Source: an uncultured Clostridia bacterium (GTDB lineage: Bacteria > Bacillota > Clostridia > TANB77 > CAG-508). From it: a stretch of 28,277 nucleotides of DNA. The translations under genes were made by a program, and so were the position numbers. Each line of letters opens with the position of its first letter. The stretch's first letter is position 1. The stretch spans positions 1 to 28,277 of the forward strand of contig CANQFW010000008.1 in assembly GCA_947599995.1 (NCBI GenBank). The letters run 5' to 3'. The notes beneath the pieces were generated by a model. That model had not been told where the DNA came from. It saw only the letters and a program-made list of their open reading frames with translations, and ran no database searches. Shown here piece by piece: positions 17,558-26,532 of this stretch.

Positions 17558-18595
17558 ATGGAAGAACAAATTAAACAAATTCAAAAAAAATTTACAGATG
17601 AAATTAATGAAATATCAGATTTAAAAAGTTTAACAGACCTTAAAGTAAAATATTTAGGGAAAAAAGGTGAACTAACTATTTTTTCTAAGCAAATGGCAAC
17701 AGTAGAACCTTCTTTAAGACCTGTTATAGGAGCAAAGCTTACAGAGACAAGAAATTTAATTGAAAGTTCAATTATAGAGAAAGAAAAAACTCTTCAAGAG
17801 GCAAAGCTTCAAAAGAAATTGGAAAGTGAAAAAATAGATGTAACACTTCCAAGCAATAAAACAAAGGTAGGTAGCAAGCACCCTTTAAATAGAGTTATTG
17901 AAGAGATTGAAGATTTATTCGTATCTATGGGCTATGATGTTGTAGATGGACCAGAGTTAGAGACTGATGAATTCTGTTTTGAGAGATTAAACTTGCCAAA
18001 GGGGCATCCCGCAAGAGATATGCAAGATAGTTTTTATATAACATCTGAATATCTTTTAAGGACTCAAACCTCTGCTGTGCAAGCAAGAGCTATGCTTGCA
18101 AATAAGGATAAAAGCCCAATTAGAATTATATGTCCAGGTAAAACTTATAGAAGAGAAGACGATGCAACACATTCTCATCAATTTAATCAAGTAGAAGGAT
18201 TAGTTATAGATGAAGATATTACTTTAGCACATTTAAAAGGAACTCTTGAAGTGTTTATGAGAAAATTACTTGGAGAAAAAACAAATTTAAGATTTAGACC
18301 AAGTTATTTCCCTTTTACAGAGCCTAGTTATGAGGTGGATGTTTCGTGCTTTAAGTGCGCAGGTAAAGGATGCAATCTTTGTAAACAAACAGGTTGGATA
18401 GAGCTTTTAGGAGCAGGAATGGTACATCCAAATGTCTTAAAAATGAATGGATACAATCCGGAAAAATACGGTGGATTTGCTTTTGGTACTGGACTAGATA
18501 GGCTTGCTATGTTTAAATATGGAATTACGGATATGAGGTATTTGTATAGAAATGATATACGTTTCTTAAGCCAATTTGACCAGATGGATGTTTAA
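17558..18595 (+). CDS. pheS: Phenylalanyl-tRNA synthetase alpha subunit
   Basis: This 345-residue catalytic subunit of the (alpha-beta)2 enzyme charges tRNA-Phe. An N-terminal coiled coil (about 1-85) precedes the class II core. Motif 2 (ICPGKTYRRE) and the substrate-pocket segment RPSYFPFTEPS are intact. Motif 3 (GFAFGTGLDRLAM) lies near the C-terminus. A four-Cys cluster, CFKCAGKGCNLC, matches that of many bacterial PheS. The start has GAAAGGAG in front. It is expressed from the T-box leader together with pheT, 65 bases downstream. Confidence 0.97.
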   Translation: MEEQIKQIQKKFTDEINEISDLKSLTDLKVKYLGKKGELTIFSKQMATVEPSLRPVIGAKLTETRNLIESSIIEKEKTLQEAKLQKKLESEKIDVTLPSNKTKVGSKHPLNRVIEEIEDLFVSMGYDVVDGPELETDEFCFERLNLPKGHPARDMQDSFYITSEYLLRTQTSAVQARAMLANKDKSPIRIICPGKTYRREDDATHSHQFNQVEGLVIDEDITLAHLKGTLEVFMRKLLGEKTNLRFRPSYFPFTEPSYEVDVSCFKCAGKGCNLCKQTGWIELLGAGMVHPNVLKMNGYNPEKYGGFAFGTGLDRLAMFKYGITDMRYLYRNDIRFLSQFDQMDV

Positions 18596-18660
18596 ATAGC
18601 TTGGAGCATTATTAAATAATATATTATTGAATTTAGATAAATAGGAAAGGAAATGATAAA

Positions 18661-21036
18661 ATGAAGCTAAGTTTAAATTTTGTAAAAGATTATATAGATC
18701 TGCCAGAAAATTTAACGGTAGAAAAGATAGCAGAAGATATGACTATTCATAGTAGTGAATATGATCAGGCTGGAAAATTAGTAAATGCAACAAATCTAAT
18801 AATTGGAGAGGTTATTGAATGTGAAATGCATCCAGATTCTGATCACTTACATGTTTGCAAGGTAGATGTTGGAACAGAGGTATTAAGCATAGTATGTGGA
18901 GCTCCAAATGTTAGAAAAGGGTTAAAAGTAATAGTTGCACTTCCAGGTGCTAAACTTCCAGGAGGTATTATAAAGAAAGGAGTTATAAGGGGGCAAGAGT
19001 CTAATGGTATGCTTTGCTCAATGTTAGAATTGGGCGTAGAAAGTAAGTTTGTGGATGAAGTAGATAAGACGGGAATTCATGAATTACCAGAAGACAGCCC
19101 AGTAGGAGAAGATCCAATAAAATATATGGGACTAGATGACGAAGTAATTGATTTCGAATTGACAGCAAATAGAGGAGATTTATTAAGCATTTTAGGAATG
19201 GCTTATGAATTAGGCGCAATATATGACAAAAAAGTAAAGAATATAGATTTGTCACATAAAGAAAATGATGAAGATATAAATGATACATTTAAAGTTGAAG
19301 TTAACACAGAAAATTGTTCAATATTTTTAGCAAAAAAAGTTAAAAATGTTACAATTAAAGAGAGCCCAAATTTCATTAAATCTAGATTAATAGCATCAGG
19401 TATAAGGCCAATAAATAATGTTGTAGATATAAGCAATTATGTAATGTTAGAGACAGGTCAACCACTTCATTTTTATGATGCAGATAAATTAAATGGAAAG
19501 CTTGAAGTAAGAATGGCTACAAATGGCGAAAAATTAACAACTTTAGATGGAATTGATAGAACTTTACATAATGAAAATATAGTGATCTCAGATGGTAAAA
19601 AAGCAATTGGTTTAGCAGGAGTTATGGGTGGATTAGATACAGAAATTACAAGCAGTACAAAAAATATTATAATAGAAGCTGCTATATTTGATGGAGTTAA
19701 GGTTAGAAAAACATCAAAAGAGCTAGTAAGAAGCGAAGCAAGTAATAGATTTGAAAAGGGATTAGATCCAAACAGAACATATATGGCACAAGACAGAGCT
19801 TGCCATCTTCTAGAAAAATATGCAGATGCAGAGGTTGTATCCGGAACCGCCAGATATGACACGACATCTTTAGAAAATAAAAAAATAGAAATAAAATTTG
19901 CAGAAATAAATAAGGTTTTAGGGCAAAATATTCCTGACGAAGAAATTTTAAATATATTTAGAAAACTAGGATTTGCATATGAAAAAGTAAATGAAGGTGC
20001 AATTATTTCAGTTCCAAAAAGAAGAATAGATATAAATATAAAAGAGGATTTAAACGAAGAAGTAGGGAGAATTTATGGAGTAAATAACATAAAAGGTATA
20101 TTGCCAATCATGCCAATGAAGAGAGGTTCGTTTGATATAACTACAAGAGAAATAAGAAATAAAATGATTGGAATGGGATTAAATGAAACTTTATCATATG
20201 TATTAGTTGGAGAACATGAGGCAAAGTTATTTGTTAAAGACGATAATGAATCTATAAAATTATTAGATCCAATGTCAGAAGATAGAAATACATTAAGAAA
20301 TAGCATAATTCCATCACTACTAAATATTTTTAAGTTTAATGAGGCAAGAGGAAACAAAGATGTATCAATCTTTGAAATTGCAAAAGTATTTAATAAAAAT
20401 GGTGAAAACCTACAAGAAGAAAAACATTTAGCTTCATTAATGACAGGTGAATATTATCAAGGAATTGGAAATAAAAAGCAGGTAGATTTCTATGTAATAA
20501 AAGGCATAGCAGAGCAAATTCTGGATTATTTAGGTTACAAAAATAGGTATTCATTTGTAGCAGATTTAAATCAGATAGCAAAAGAATTTCATCCAGGGCA
20601 ATCTGCAGTAATTTCAGTAAACAATGATATTGTTGGAGTAATTGGAAAAGTACATCCAAACTTGATTGATCAAGATGTATATGTTTTGGAAATAAATCTA
20701 GATAAATTGCTATCTAAGAAAGTAGGAAGAATGAAATTTAAAGAAATTTCAAAATTTCCATCTGTAAATAAGGATTTAGCTGTAGTTGTGGATAAAAACG
20801 TAGAAGCACAAAAAATTGCAATGCAGATAAAAAAATCTGCTGGATCAAGTCTAAATGATGTTAAAGTGTTTGATATTTACACGGGAAAAGGAATCGATGA
20901 AGATAAAAAAAGTATTGCATTTTCATTAAATTTTGGAAAAATGAATGCTACTTTGACTGATGAAGAGATAAATGGTACAATGAATAAAATAATTAAGGAT
21001 TTAGAGAATAAATTGGGCGCCAAGCTTAGAGCATAA
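18661..21036 (+). CDS. pheT: Phenylalanyl-tRNA synthetase beta subunit
   Basis: This 791-residue subunit binds tRNA-Phe and edits mischarged Tyr-tRNA. Domains in order are the EMAP-like tRNA-binding fold with HPDSDHLHVCKVD (about 58-70), the B3/B4 editing domain, B5 (RIYGVNNIKGILP), the catalytic-like core, and a C-terminal anticodon-binding FDX domain starting near FKEISKFPSVNKDLAVVV (about 695). The length is typical (about 790-800). No frame break is seen over its full length, which is useful since nearby genes show several. Confidence 0.97.
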   Translation: MKLSLNFVKDYIDLPENLTVEKIAEDMTIHSSEYDQAGKLVNATNLIIGEVIECEMHPDSDHLHVCKVDVGTEVLSIVCGAPNVRKGLKVIVALPGAKLPGGIIKKGVIRGQESNGMLCSMLELGVESKFVDEVDKTGIHELPEDSPVGEDPIKYMGLDDEVIDFELTANRGDLLSILGMAYELGAIYDKKVKNIDLSHKENDEDINDTFKVEVNTENCSIFLAKKVKNVTIKESPNFIKSRLIASGIRPINNVVDISNYVMLETGQPLHFYDADKLNGKLEVRMATNGEKLTTLDGIDRTLHNENIVISDGKKAIGLAGVMGGLDTEITSSTKNIIIEAAIFDGVKVRKTSKELVRSEASNRFEKGLDPNRTYMAQDRACHLLEKYADAEVVSGTARYDTTSLENKKIEIKFAEINKVLGQNIPDEEILNIFRKLGFAYEKVNEGAIISVPKRRIDINIKEDLNEEVGRIYGVNNIKGILPIMPMKRGSFDITTREIRNKMIGMGLNETLSYVLVGEHEAKLFVKDDNESIKLLDPMSEDRNTLRNSIIPSLLNIFKFNEARGNKDVSIFEIAKVFNKNGENLQEEKHLASLMTGEYYQGIGNKKQVDFYVIKGIAEQILDYLGYKNRYSFVADLNQIAKEFHPGQSAVISVNNDIVGVIGKVHPNLIDQDVYVLEINLDKLLSKKVGRMKFKEISKFPSVNKDLAVVVDKNVEAQKIAMQIKKSAGSSLNDVKVFDIYTGKGIDEDKKSIAFSLNFGKMNATLTDEEINGTMNKIIKDLENKLGAKLRA

Positions 21037-21088
21037 GTTTGATATATGTACACTAATTCATATTGACAAAGCGAAAGGAGGTTTTTTA

Positions 21089-22075
21089 ATGGATATATTA
21101 ACATTAGGAATAGAATCAAGCTGTGACGAAACATCAGTAGCTATAGTAAAAAATGGGAGAGAAATATTATCTAATATAATAGATACTCAGATTCCAATCC
21201 ATGAAAAGTATGGAGGAGTTGTTCCAGAAATTGCTTCTAGAAATCATATCGAAGCTATTTCAAGAGTAACTAAAAAGGCTTTGAAAGAAGCTAATATTGA
21301 ATTTGGAGATATAGATGCAGTTTGCCCAACATACGGTCCAGGTTTAGTTGGGGCCTTGCTTGTCGGTTTGTCTTATGGAAAGGCATTAAGTTATGCTATA
21401 AATAAACCTTTAGTTGGAGTAAACCATATACATGGTCATATTGCGGCAAATTATATTACACACAAAGATCTGAAGCCTCCATTTTTATGCCTGCTAATAT
21501 CTGGGGGGAATACTCAAATTGTGCATGTAAAAGATTATACAAGTTTTGAGTTAATAGGTAAAACTCGTGATGATGCAATAGGTGAGGCTTTCGATAAAAT
21601 TGCTAGAGTAGTAGGACTTGGGTATCCGGGTGGCCCAAAAGTCGATGCACTTGCTAGACGAGGGTTGCCAAATATAGAACTTCCTAAAACACATTTTGAA
21701 AACAGTTTAGATTTTAGTTTTAGTGGAATTAAAACGGCAGTAATAAATGTAAATCATAAGAATCCTGATATCAAAAAAGAAGATTTATGTGCAAGTTTTG
21801 AAAATGCTGTTACAGAGGTGCTAATAGAAAATGTAAAAAAAGCACTTAAACAAACAGGATGTACTAAACTGGCCATAGCAGGTGGAGTTTCAGCAAATAG
21901 TTATATAAGAACAGAGGTATTAAAGCTTGAAAGTGATAGCTTAAAGGTTTATATGCCAGATATGAAATTATGCACAGACAATGCAGCTATGATTGCATCG
22001 GCAGGATATTTTAAATTTGTGAATAAAGAAATAAATGAACTTGATTTAAATGCTATTCCAAATTTGAAGCTATAA
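21089..22075 (+). CDS. tsaD: tRNA N6-adenosine threonylcarbamoyltransferase TsaD
   Basis: This 328-residue ASKHA-fold enzyme transfers threonylcarbamoyl from its adenylate to A37 of ANN-decoding tRNAs, working with TsaB and TsaE. Motifs are GIESSCDETS at the N-terminus, the metal-binding HIHGH (113-117), LISGGNTQ, DDAIGEAFDKIARVVGLGYPGGP, and the C-terminal GGVSAN and CTDNAAM blocks. The length is slightly short but complete. The start has a near-perfect AAAGGAGG seven bases upstream. tsaB and tsaE are not in the window. Confidence 0.97.
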   Translation: MDILTLGIESSCDETSVAIVKNGREILSNIIDTQIPIHEKYGGVVPEIASRNHIEAISRVTKKALKEANIEFGDIDAVCPTYGPGLVGALLVGLSYGKALSYAINKPLVGVNHIHGHIAANYITHKDLKPPFLCLLISGGNTQIVHVKDYTSFELIGKTRDDAIGEAFDKIARVVGLGYPGGPKVDALARRGLPNIELPKTHFENSLDFSFSGIKTAVINVNHKNPDIKKEDLCASFENAVTEVLIENVKKALKQTGCTKLAIAGGVSANSYIRTEVLKLESDSLKVYMPDMKLCTDNAAMIASAGYFKFVNKEINELDLNAIPNLKL

Positions 22076-22140
22076 CTTTCAGTAAAAGATACGGTATAAG
22101 AAAAAATAAAAAAATACTAGCATATTTTTCCCCAATATGA

Positions 22141-22146
22141 TATAAT
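22141..22146 (+). promoter_or_regulatory. -10 element for RNase P RNA
   Basis: A perfect TATAAT lies six bases before the inferred 5' end of the RNA. I see no convincing -35 hexamer at the expected distance. Confidence 0.5.
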
Positions 22147-22151
22147 AACAC

Positions 22152-22511
22152 AAGAGTAAACTGATTAGTCGCTTGCAAAACTCGAAAGGGTTTGCAAGAG
22201 GAAAGTCCGGGCTCCATAGAGCAAAGATGCTAGATAACGTCTAGTGAGGGTGACCTTAAGGAAAGTGCAACAGAAAATAACCGCCACTTTTATATTTTAT
22301 TTAAGTGGTAAGGATGAAAAGGCGAGGTAAGAGCTCACCGCCTGCATGGTGACATGCGGGGCAGTGTAAACCCCATCTGGAGCAACACCTATTTTAGATA
22401 TTAACGCCTGCTCGGCGATCTTAAACTGCGTGGCTTGAGGTATATAGCAATATATATCCTAGATAAATGACTAATTTCAAAGACAGAACCCGGCTTACAG
22501 GTTTACTCTTT
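22152..22511 (+). ncRNA. rnpB: RNase P RNA
   Basis: This is the catalytic RNA that trims 5' leaders from precursor tRNAs. The universally conserved 5' core GAGGAAAGTCCGGGCTCC is at 22198-22215 and its 3' partner AGACAGAACCCGGCTTAC is at 22481-22498. The central segment AGGTAAGAGCTCACCG and the GGCAGTGTAAACCCC block are also typical. The terminal helix pairs AAGAGTAAAC (22152-22161) with GTTTACTCTT (22501-22510). The following T-run lets the same helix act as terminator. With the flanks it fills the gene-free interval 22076-22542. Ends are inferred from pairing. Confidence 0.95.
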
Positions 22512-22542
22512 TTATACCTTATTTTCAGTTAGTTAATAAAGA

Positions 22543-23426
22543 TCAGTCAATGGAATTAATTTTCCATATTTCCGAGCCAGTAGGATAGGATTTGAGATTA
22601 ATATATTCATTCGTAATAGGGTGAATAAAAGAAATTCTAAAACAATGTAGAGCGTGTCCGACTAATATAGTTGACTGCTTGTCCATATAAACTGTCACCT
22701 AAAACAGGGTGTCCCATTGAAGACATATGCACACGGATTTGGTGAGTACGACCTGTTTCTAAAATGCATTTTACAAGAGAAAGTCCGATTAAATTCCTTT
22801 AATATTTCATAATGAGTAATAGAAGGTTTTCCTTCATCTGATATACATCTTTCAATAATACTTGTTTTTTTTCTGGCAATAGGACGGTTAATTGTTCCTT
22901 TTTTTAATTCAAAAATTCCATTACAAATAGCTAGATATTCTTTTTTAAATGTGCCTATATTCATTTGCCTTATTAGATTTTCTTGAATATATTCATTTTT
23001 CGCGAAGATAACAATTCCTGAAGTATTTAGGTCAAGTCTATTTACTGGCCTTATTTTTTTATGCAGTGAAATTTCGTCAAAATAAAATCTAACTCCGTTT
23101 GAAAGTGTAGTGTCAAAGTGCATAGAGGAAGGGTGAGTTGCAATACCAGCAGGTTTATTAATAGCTAAGAGTGTTTCATCTTCGTAAATAATATCAAGGT
23201 CCATTTTACTAGGTACAATATTAGAGTTATTTTCCTCATAGTTTAAATCTAGCAAAATTACATCCCCAGCTTTGGCAATATATCTTGTATCGACATTTGA
23301 TTCATTTAAAAAAATTTTCTTGTTTTTTATTAATTTATATAAAAGTCTACTAGATACATTCAAATTAGTAGATAGTATTTCATTTATACTTTTTCCTGAC
23401 GTCTTTACTGTATAGCGTATTATCAT
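22543..23426 (-). CDS. RluA/RluD-family pseudouridine synthase, two +1 shifts at CGG
   Basis: This enzyme converts uridine to pseudouridine in structured RNA, in RluD's case helix 69 of 23S rRNA. Residues 1-213 (23426-22788) hold an S4-like RNA-binding domain and the catalytic motif NRLD with Asp132. At codon 214 the frame reads CGG (22787-22785), and homology continues +1 with LVKCILETGRTHQIRVH and HPVLGDSLYGQ. That frame meets a second CGG (22660-22658) and must shift +1 again to give HALHCFRISFIHPITNE, ending at TGA 22545-22543. The joined product has 293 residues, the normal family length. Frame 0 alone would stop at 22695 and lose the TGRTHQIR block. Whether it is RluD itself or a paralogue is not certain. 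Confidence 0.88.
22654..22663 (-). other. Putative +1 frameshift site CGG-A, second in the pseudouridine synthase
   Basis: On the minus strand the frame reads ATT AGT CGG ACA. Skipping one base at the CGG gives the HALH block conserved in RluA/RluD enzymes. Without the shift the frame ends at TAG eight codons later. The family consensus here is R-x-A-L-H, so an Arg would fit best at this quadruplet. Confidence 0.72.
22779..22790 (-). other. Putative +1 frameshift site CGG-A, first in the pseudouridine synthase
   Basis: On the minus strand the frame reads TTT AAT CGG ACT. Skipping one base at the CGG gives GGA CTT TCT CTT GTA and restores the SLVKC...ETGRTHQIR block. The frame-0 stop lies 30 codons later, at 22695-22697. 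Confidence 0.75.
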
Positions 23427-23711
23427 TTTTCGTACTCATTCCTTTCAATTTCTGATGTTATAGGAACTATCTTACTATGTTTATAAAAAAAAAGCAAGTA
23501 ATTATGAAAGGTTAGTATAGGAAATAAAATATTTGTAAAAAGTTCGAAATACAGTAATGGTAACAATTTTAGTAAAACTATTGCCAAATTAAAAATAATA
23601 ATATAAAATATAGTTGTTAAAAGAGAAAAAATATAACATAAAATGCAGAAATTTTTCAAGCAACTATAAAATCAGTAAAATAAGAAATATAAAATCAGAG
23701 GATTCGAAAAA

Positions 23712-25935
23712 ATGATAGCAGAAGTGATAATAGATAGCAAAGCAAAAAAATTAAATAGAAGATTTGATTATAAAATTCCAGAAAAATTAGAAGATATAAT
23801 AACAATTGGAAGCAGAGTATTAGTTCCATTTGGCAACTTCAAAACATTAGAAGAGGCATATGTCATAAATATAAAGGAATTTTCTGAATATGAAGTCAAG
23901 GAGATAGCCAGCCTAGAAGAAAATTTAGAAGAAGATAAAATAAACCTAGCAAGATGGATGGCAAGAAAATATTTTAGCAATGTTTCTGAATGTGTAAAAC
24001 TTATGCTAACACCAGGAACCAGAAATAAAAATAAAGAAAATAGAGTAAAAGATAAAAAAATAGAATTTGCATATCTAGCCATAAATAAGGAAGATATTAA
24101 TATTGAAAGCTTAAAAGGTGAAAAGCAAAAAAAAGTTATGCAATTTCTATCAAAGAATGAGGGAAGTAGTGTTTCGGAAATTGAGATTTTTACAGAATGT
24201 ACAAAGGCAACTATAAACTCTTTAGTAAAAAGAGGATATATAAAATTGCAAAAAGAAAAAGTAAATAGAAGTCCATTAGTAAAGAAAGAAATTAAGGTGA
24301 GCCAAAAGCTAAAATTGACAGACGAGCAAAATGAAAGTTATAAAAGGGTAGTAGAAGCTATGGATGAAAAGATGTTTAAGGAATTTTTGCTATATGGAGT
24401 AACAGGCTCAGGAAAAACGGAAGTATACTTACAATTAATTGAAAGGTGTTTAGATGAGGAAAAAACAGCAATTATTCTTGTACCGGAAATATCATTAACT
24501 CCTCAAATGATAGACAGATTTGTTTCTAGATTTGGAAAGGAGAAAATAGCAGTATTACATAGTAAGCTTTCAATAGGCGAAAGACATGATGAATGGATTA
24601 GAATAAAAGAAAATAAAGCCAAAATTGTAATAGGTGCGAGGTCAGCAATTTTTGCTCCACTAAGCAATTTAGGAATTATAATAATAGATGAAGAGCATGA
24701 TTTATCTTATAAATCAGAAACAGATCCAAGGTATAATGCTAAAGAAGTTGCCTTAGAGATTGCTAAAAATAAAAATATTCCTGTTTTATTAGGGAGTGCA
24801 ACACCAGATTTAAAAACATTTTACAATGTTCAAAATGGAATAATAACATTACTTAAATTATCTAAAAGGGCAAATAAATCTAAGTTACCAGAAGTAGAAG
24901 TAGTTGATTTAAGAAACGAACTAATAAAAGGTAATAAATCCATGCTTAGTGAGAAATTATATTTAGAAATGGAAAAAAATATAAAAAACAAACATCAGAC
25001 AATTCTATTCTTGAATAGAAGAGGTTATTCAACTTTTATAATGTGCAGAGATTGTGGGTATACTTTAAAGTGTCCAAATTGTAATATAAGCCTAACATAT
25101 CATAGTTATGAAAATAAGCTAAAATGTCATTATTGTGGACATGAAGAAAAAGTAGCTAAAGTTTGCCCAAACTGTCAAAGTGATAAAATAAGATATTTTG
25201 GGACAGGTACTCAAAAATTAGAACAAGAGATAAACAAACTTTTTAAAAATGCTACAACAATAAGAATGGATGTAGATACTGTAACCAAAAAAAACTCACA
25301 TGAAGACATTTTAAACAAATTCAGAAATGAAAATATAGATATTCTAATTGGAACTCAAATGGTGGTAAAAGGACACCATTTTCCAAAAGTAACACTAGTT
25401 CGGAGTAATTGCTGCAGATGTTTCACTAAACATAGATGATTACAGAGCAAATGAAAAAACTTTTCAAATTTTAACACAGGTAGCAGGAAGGGCTGGAAGA
25501 GAAAATTTGCCCGGAAAAGTTATAGTTCAAACATATAACCCAGACAGTTTTGCAATTGAATACTCAAAGAAGCAGGATTATGACATTTTTTATAAAACAG
25601 AAATTGAACTTAGAAAGCAATTGAAATATCCACCATTTTGCGATATAATAATGATAGGTTTTACCGGAACAAATGAAGAAGAAATAAAAAAAGCAAGTAA
25701 TTATATGTATCAATTATTAAAAAAGAACCTTGAAAAGTATCAAATAAATATATTTGTGCCAGTTCCAGCACCAATAGACAAAATTCAAGGAAAGCTAAGA
25801 TGGAGAATCATATGCAAAGGTAAGGTTACTAATGAAGTAAATATTTTAATGAATAAATCATTAAGAAAATTTTTTAATTTGAATTTAAGAAACACTAAAG
25901 TTGTTGTAGATATAAACCCAAATAATATGATGTAG
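23712..25935 (+). CDS. priA: Primosomal replication restart helicase PriA, with +1 shift at CGG
   Basis: PriA reloads the replisome at abandoned forks. Frame 0 encodes 563 residues: the N-terminal DNA-binding part, Walker A GVTGSGKT (229-236), DEEH (326-329), SATPD, and the eight-Cys zinc region starting CRDCGYTLKCPNC. At codon 564 it reads CGG (25401-25403) in the middle of the conserved VTLV-GV motif; frame 0 then ends at TGA 25437-25439. The +1 frame from 25402 continues with VIAADVSLNIDDYR, QVAGRAGR (motif VI) and the C-terminus to 25935. The joined product is 740 residues, the expected size. def and fmt follow, the usual neighbours. Every motif is intact, so loss of function looks unlikely. 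Confidence 0.94.
25398..25409 (+). other. Putative +1 frameshift site CGG-A in priA
   Basis: The frame reads CTA GTT CGG AGT. Skipping one base at the CGG gives GTT GGA GTA ATT, i.e. VTLV followed by Gly and VIAAD, matching the PriA consensus without insertion or loss. GTT would not re-pair after a +1 slip. No Shine-Dalgarno-like stimulator is visible upstream. Confidence 0.78.
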
Positions 25936-25970
25936 GTAAATTACTTATTACCAAGAAAGGATGATAAAAA

Positions 25971-26450
25971 ATGGCACTAAGACAGATAAGAGAGCAAGAA
26001 GAAGAAATATTAAGAAAAAAATCAAGAGATGTTGTAATTGAAGATATTAAAACAGAAAAAACACAAAGTTTAATAGACGATATGATAGAAACGATGCATC
26101 ATTTCAATGGAGTAGGATTAGCAGCTGTACAAATTGGATACTTAAAAAGAATTGTAGTAATAGATGTAGACGATGGCAACGGTGTATATGTACTAATTAA
26201 CCCAATAATAACAAAAACAAAGGGATCAAAGGAATGTGATGAAGGATGTTTAAGTTTTCCTCATGAATTTGGTAAAGTTGTAAGACCTACAGATGTTACA
26301 GTGGAATTTTATGATAGAGATGCTAAAAAGGTAAAGTTAAAAGCAAAAGATTTATTAGCACAGGCTATTTGTCATGAATGTGATCATTTAGAGGGAATTC
26401 TTTTTGTTGATAAAGTTTTAGATGGTACATTGGAATATATTGATAAATAG
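25971..26450 (+). CDS. def: Peptide deformylase
   Basis: This 159-residue metalloenzyme removes the formyl group from the N-terminal Met of new proteins. All three motifs are present: GVGLAAVQIG (47-56), EGCLS (91-95, metal ligand Cys93) and HECDH (135-139, metal ligands His135 and His139, catalytic Glu136). The length is typical of the bacterial type. It begins 35 bases after priA with AGAAAGGATG in front and lies just before fmt, which adds the formyl group, so the pair forms a functional unit. Confidence 0.97.
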   Translation: MALRQIREQEEEILRKKSRDVVIEDIKTEKTQSLIDDMIETMHHFNGVGLAAVQIGYLKRIVVIDVDDGNGVYVLINPIITKTKGSKECDEGCLSFPHEFGKVVRPTDVTVEFYDRDAKKVKLKAKDLLAQAICHECDHLEGILFVDKVLDGTLEYIDK

Positions 26451-26532
26451 ACTATATCAAAATGAGGTTAAGGTTGAAGAAATTAATTGTTTTGCAACCA
26501 TATTTGTGCCTTAGAAAGGAATGAGATTAAAA

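Noticed and set aside
23423..23659. 78-codon hydrophobic ORF on the minus strand overlapping the start of the pseudouridine synthase
   Set aside because: It starts with TTG and has no ribosome binding site. Its hydrophobicity is what T-rich noncoding DNA would give, and it resembles no family I know. The 285-base interval is more likely the divergent promoter region, which also holds an 11-bp direct repeat (TATAAAATCAG at 23665 and 23688).
25390..25410. RF2-type programmed frameshift (slippery CUU plus stop plus upstream Shine-Dalgarno)
   Set aside because: No stop codon directly follows the shift codon at any of the four sites, the preceding codons do not re-pair, and no consistent Shine-Dalgarno-like stimulator is present.
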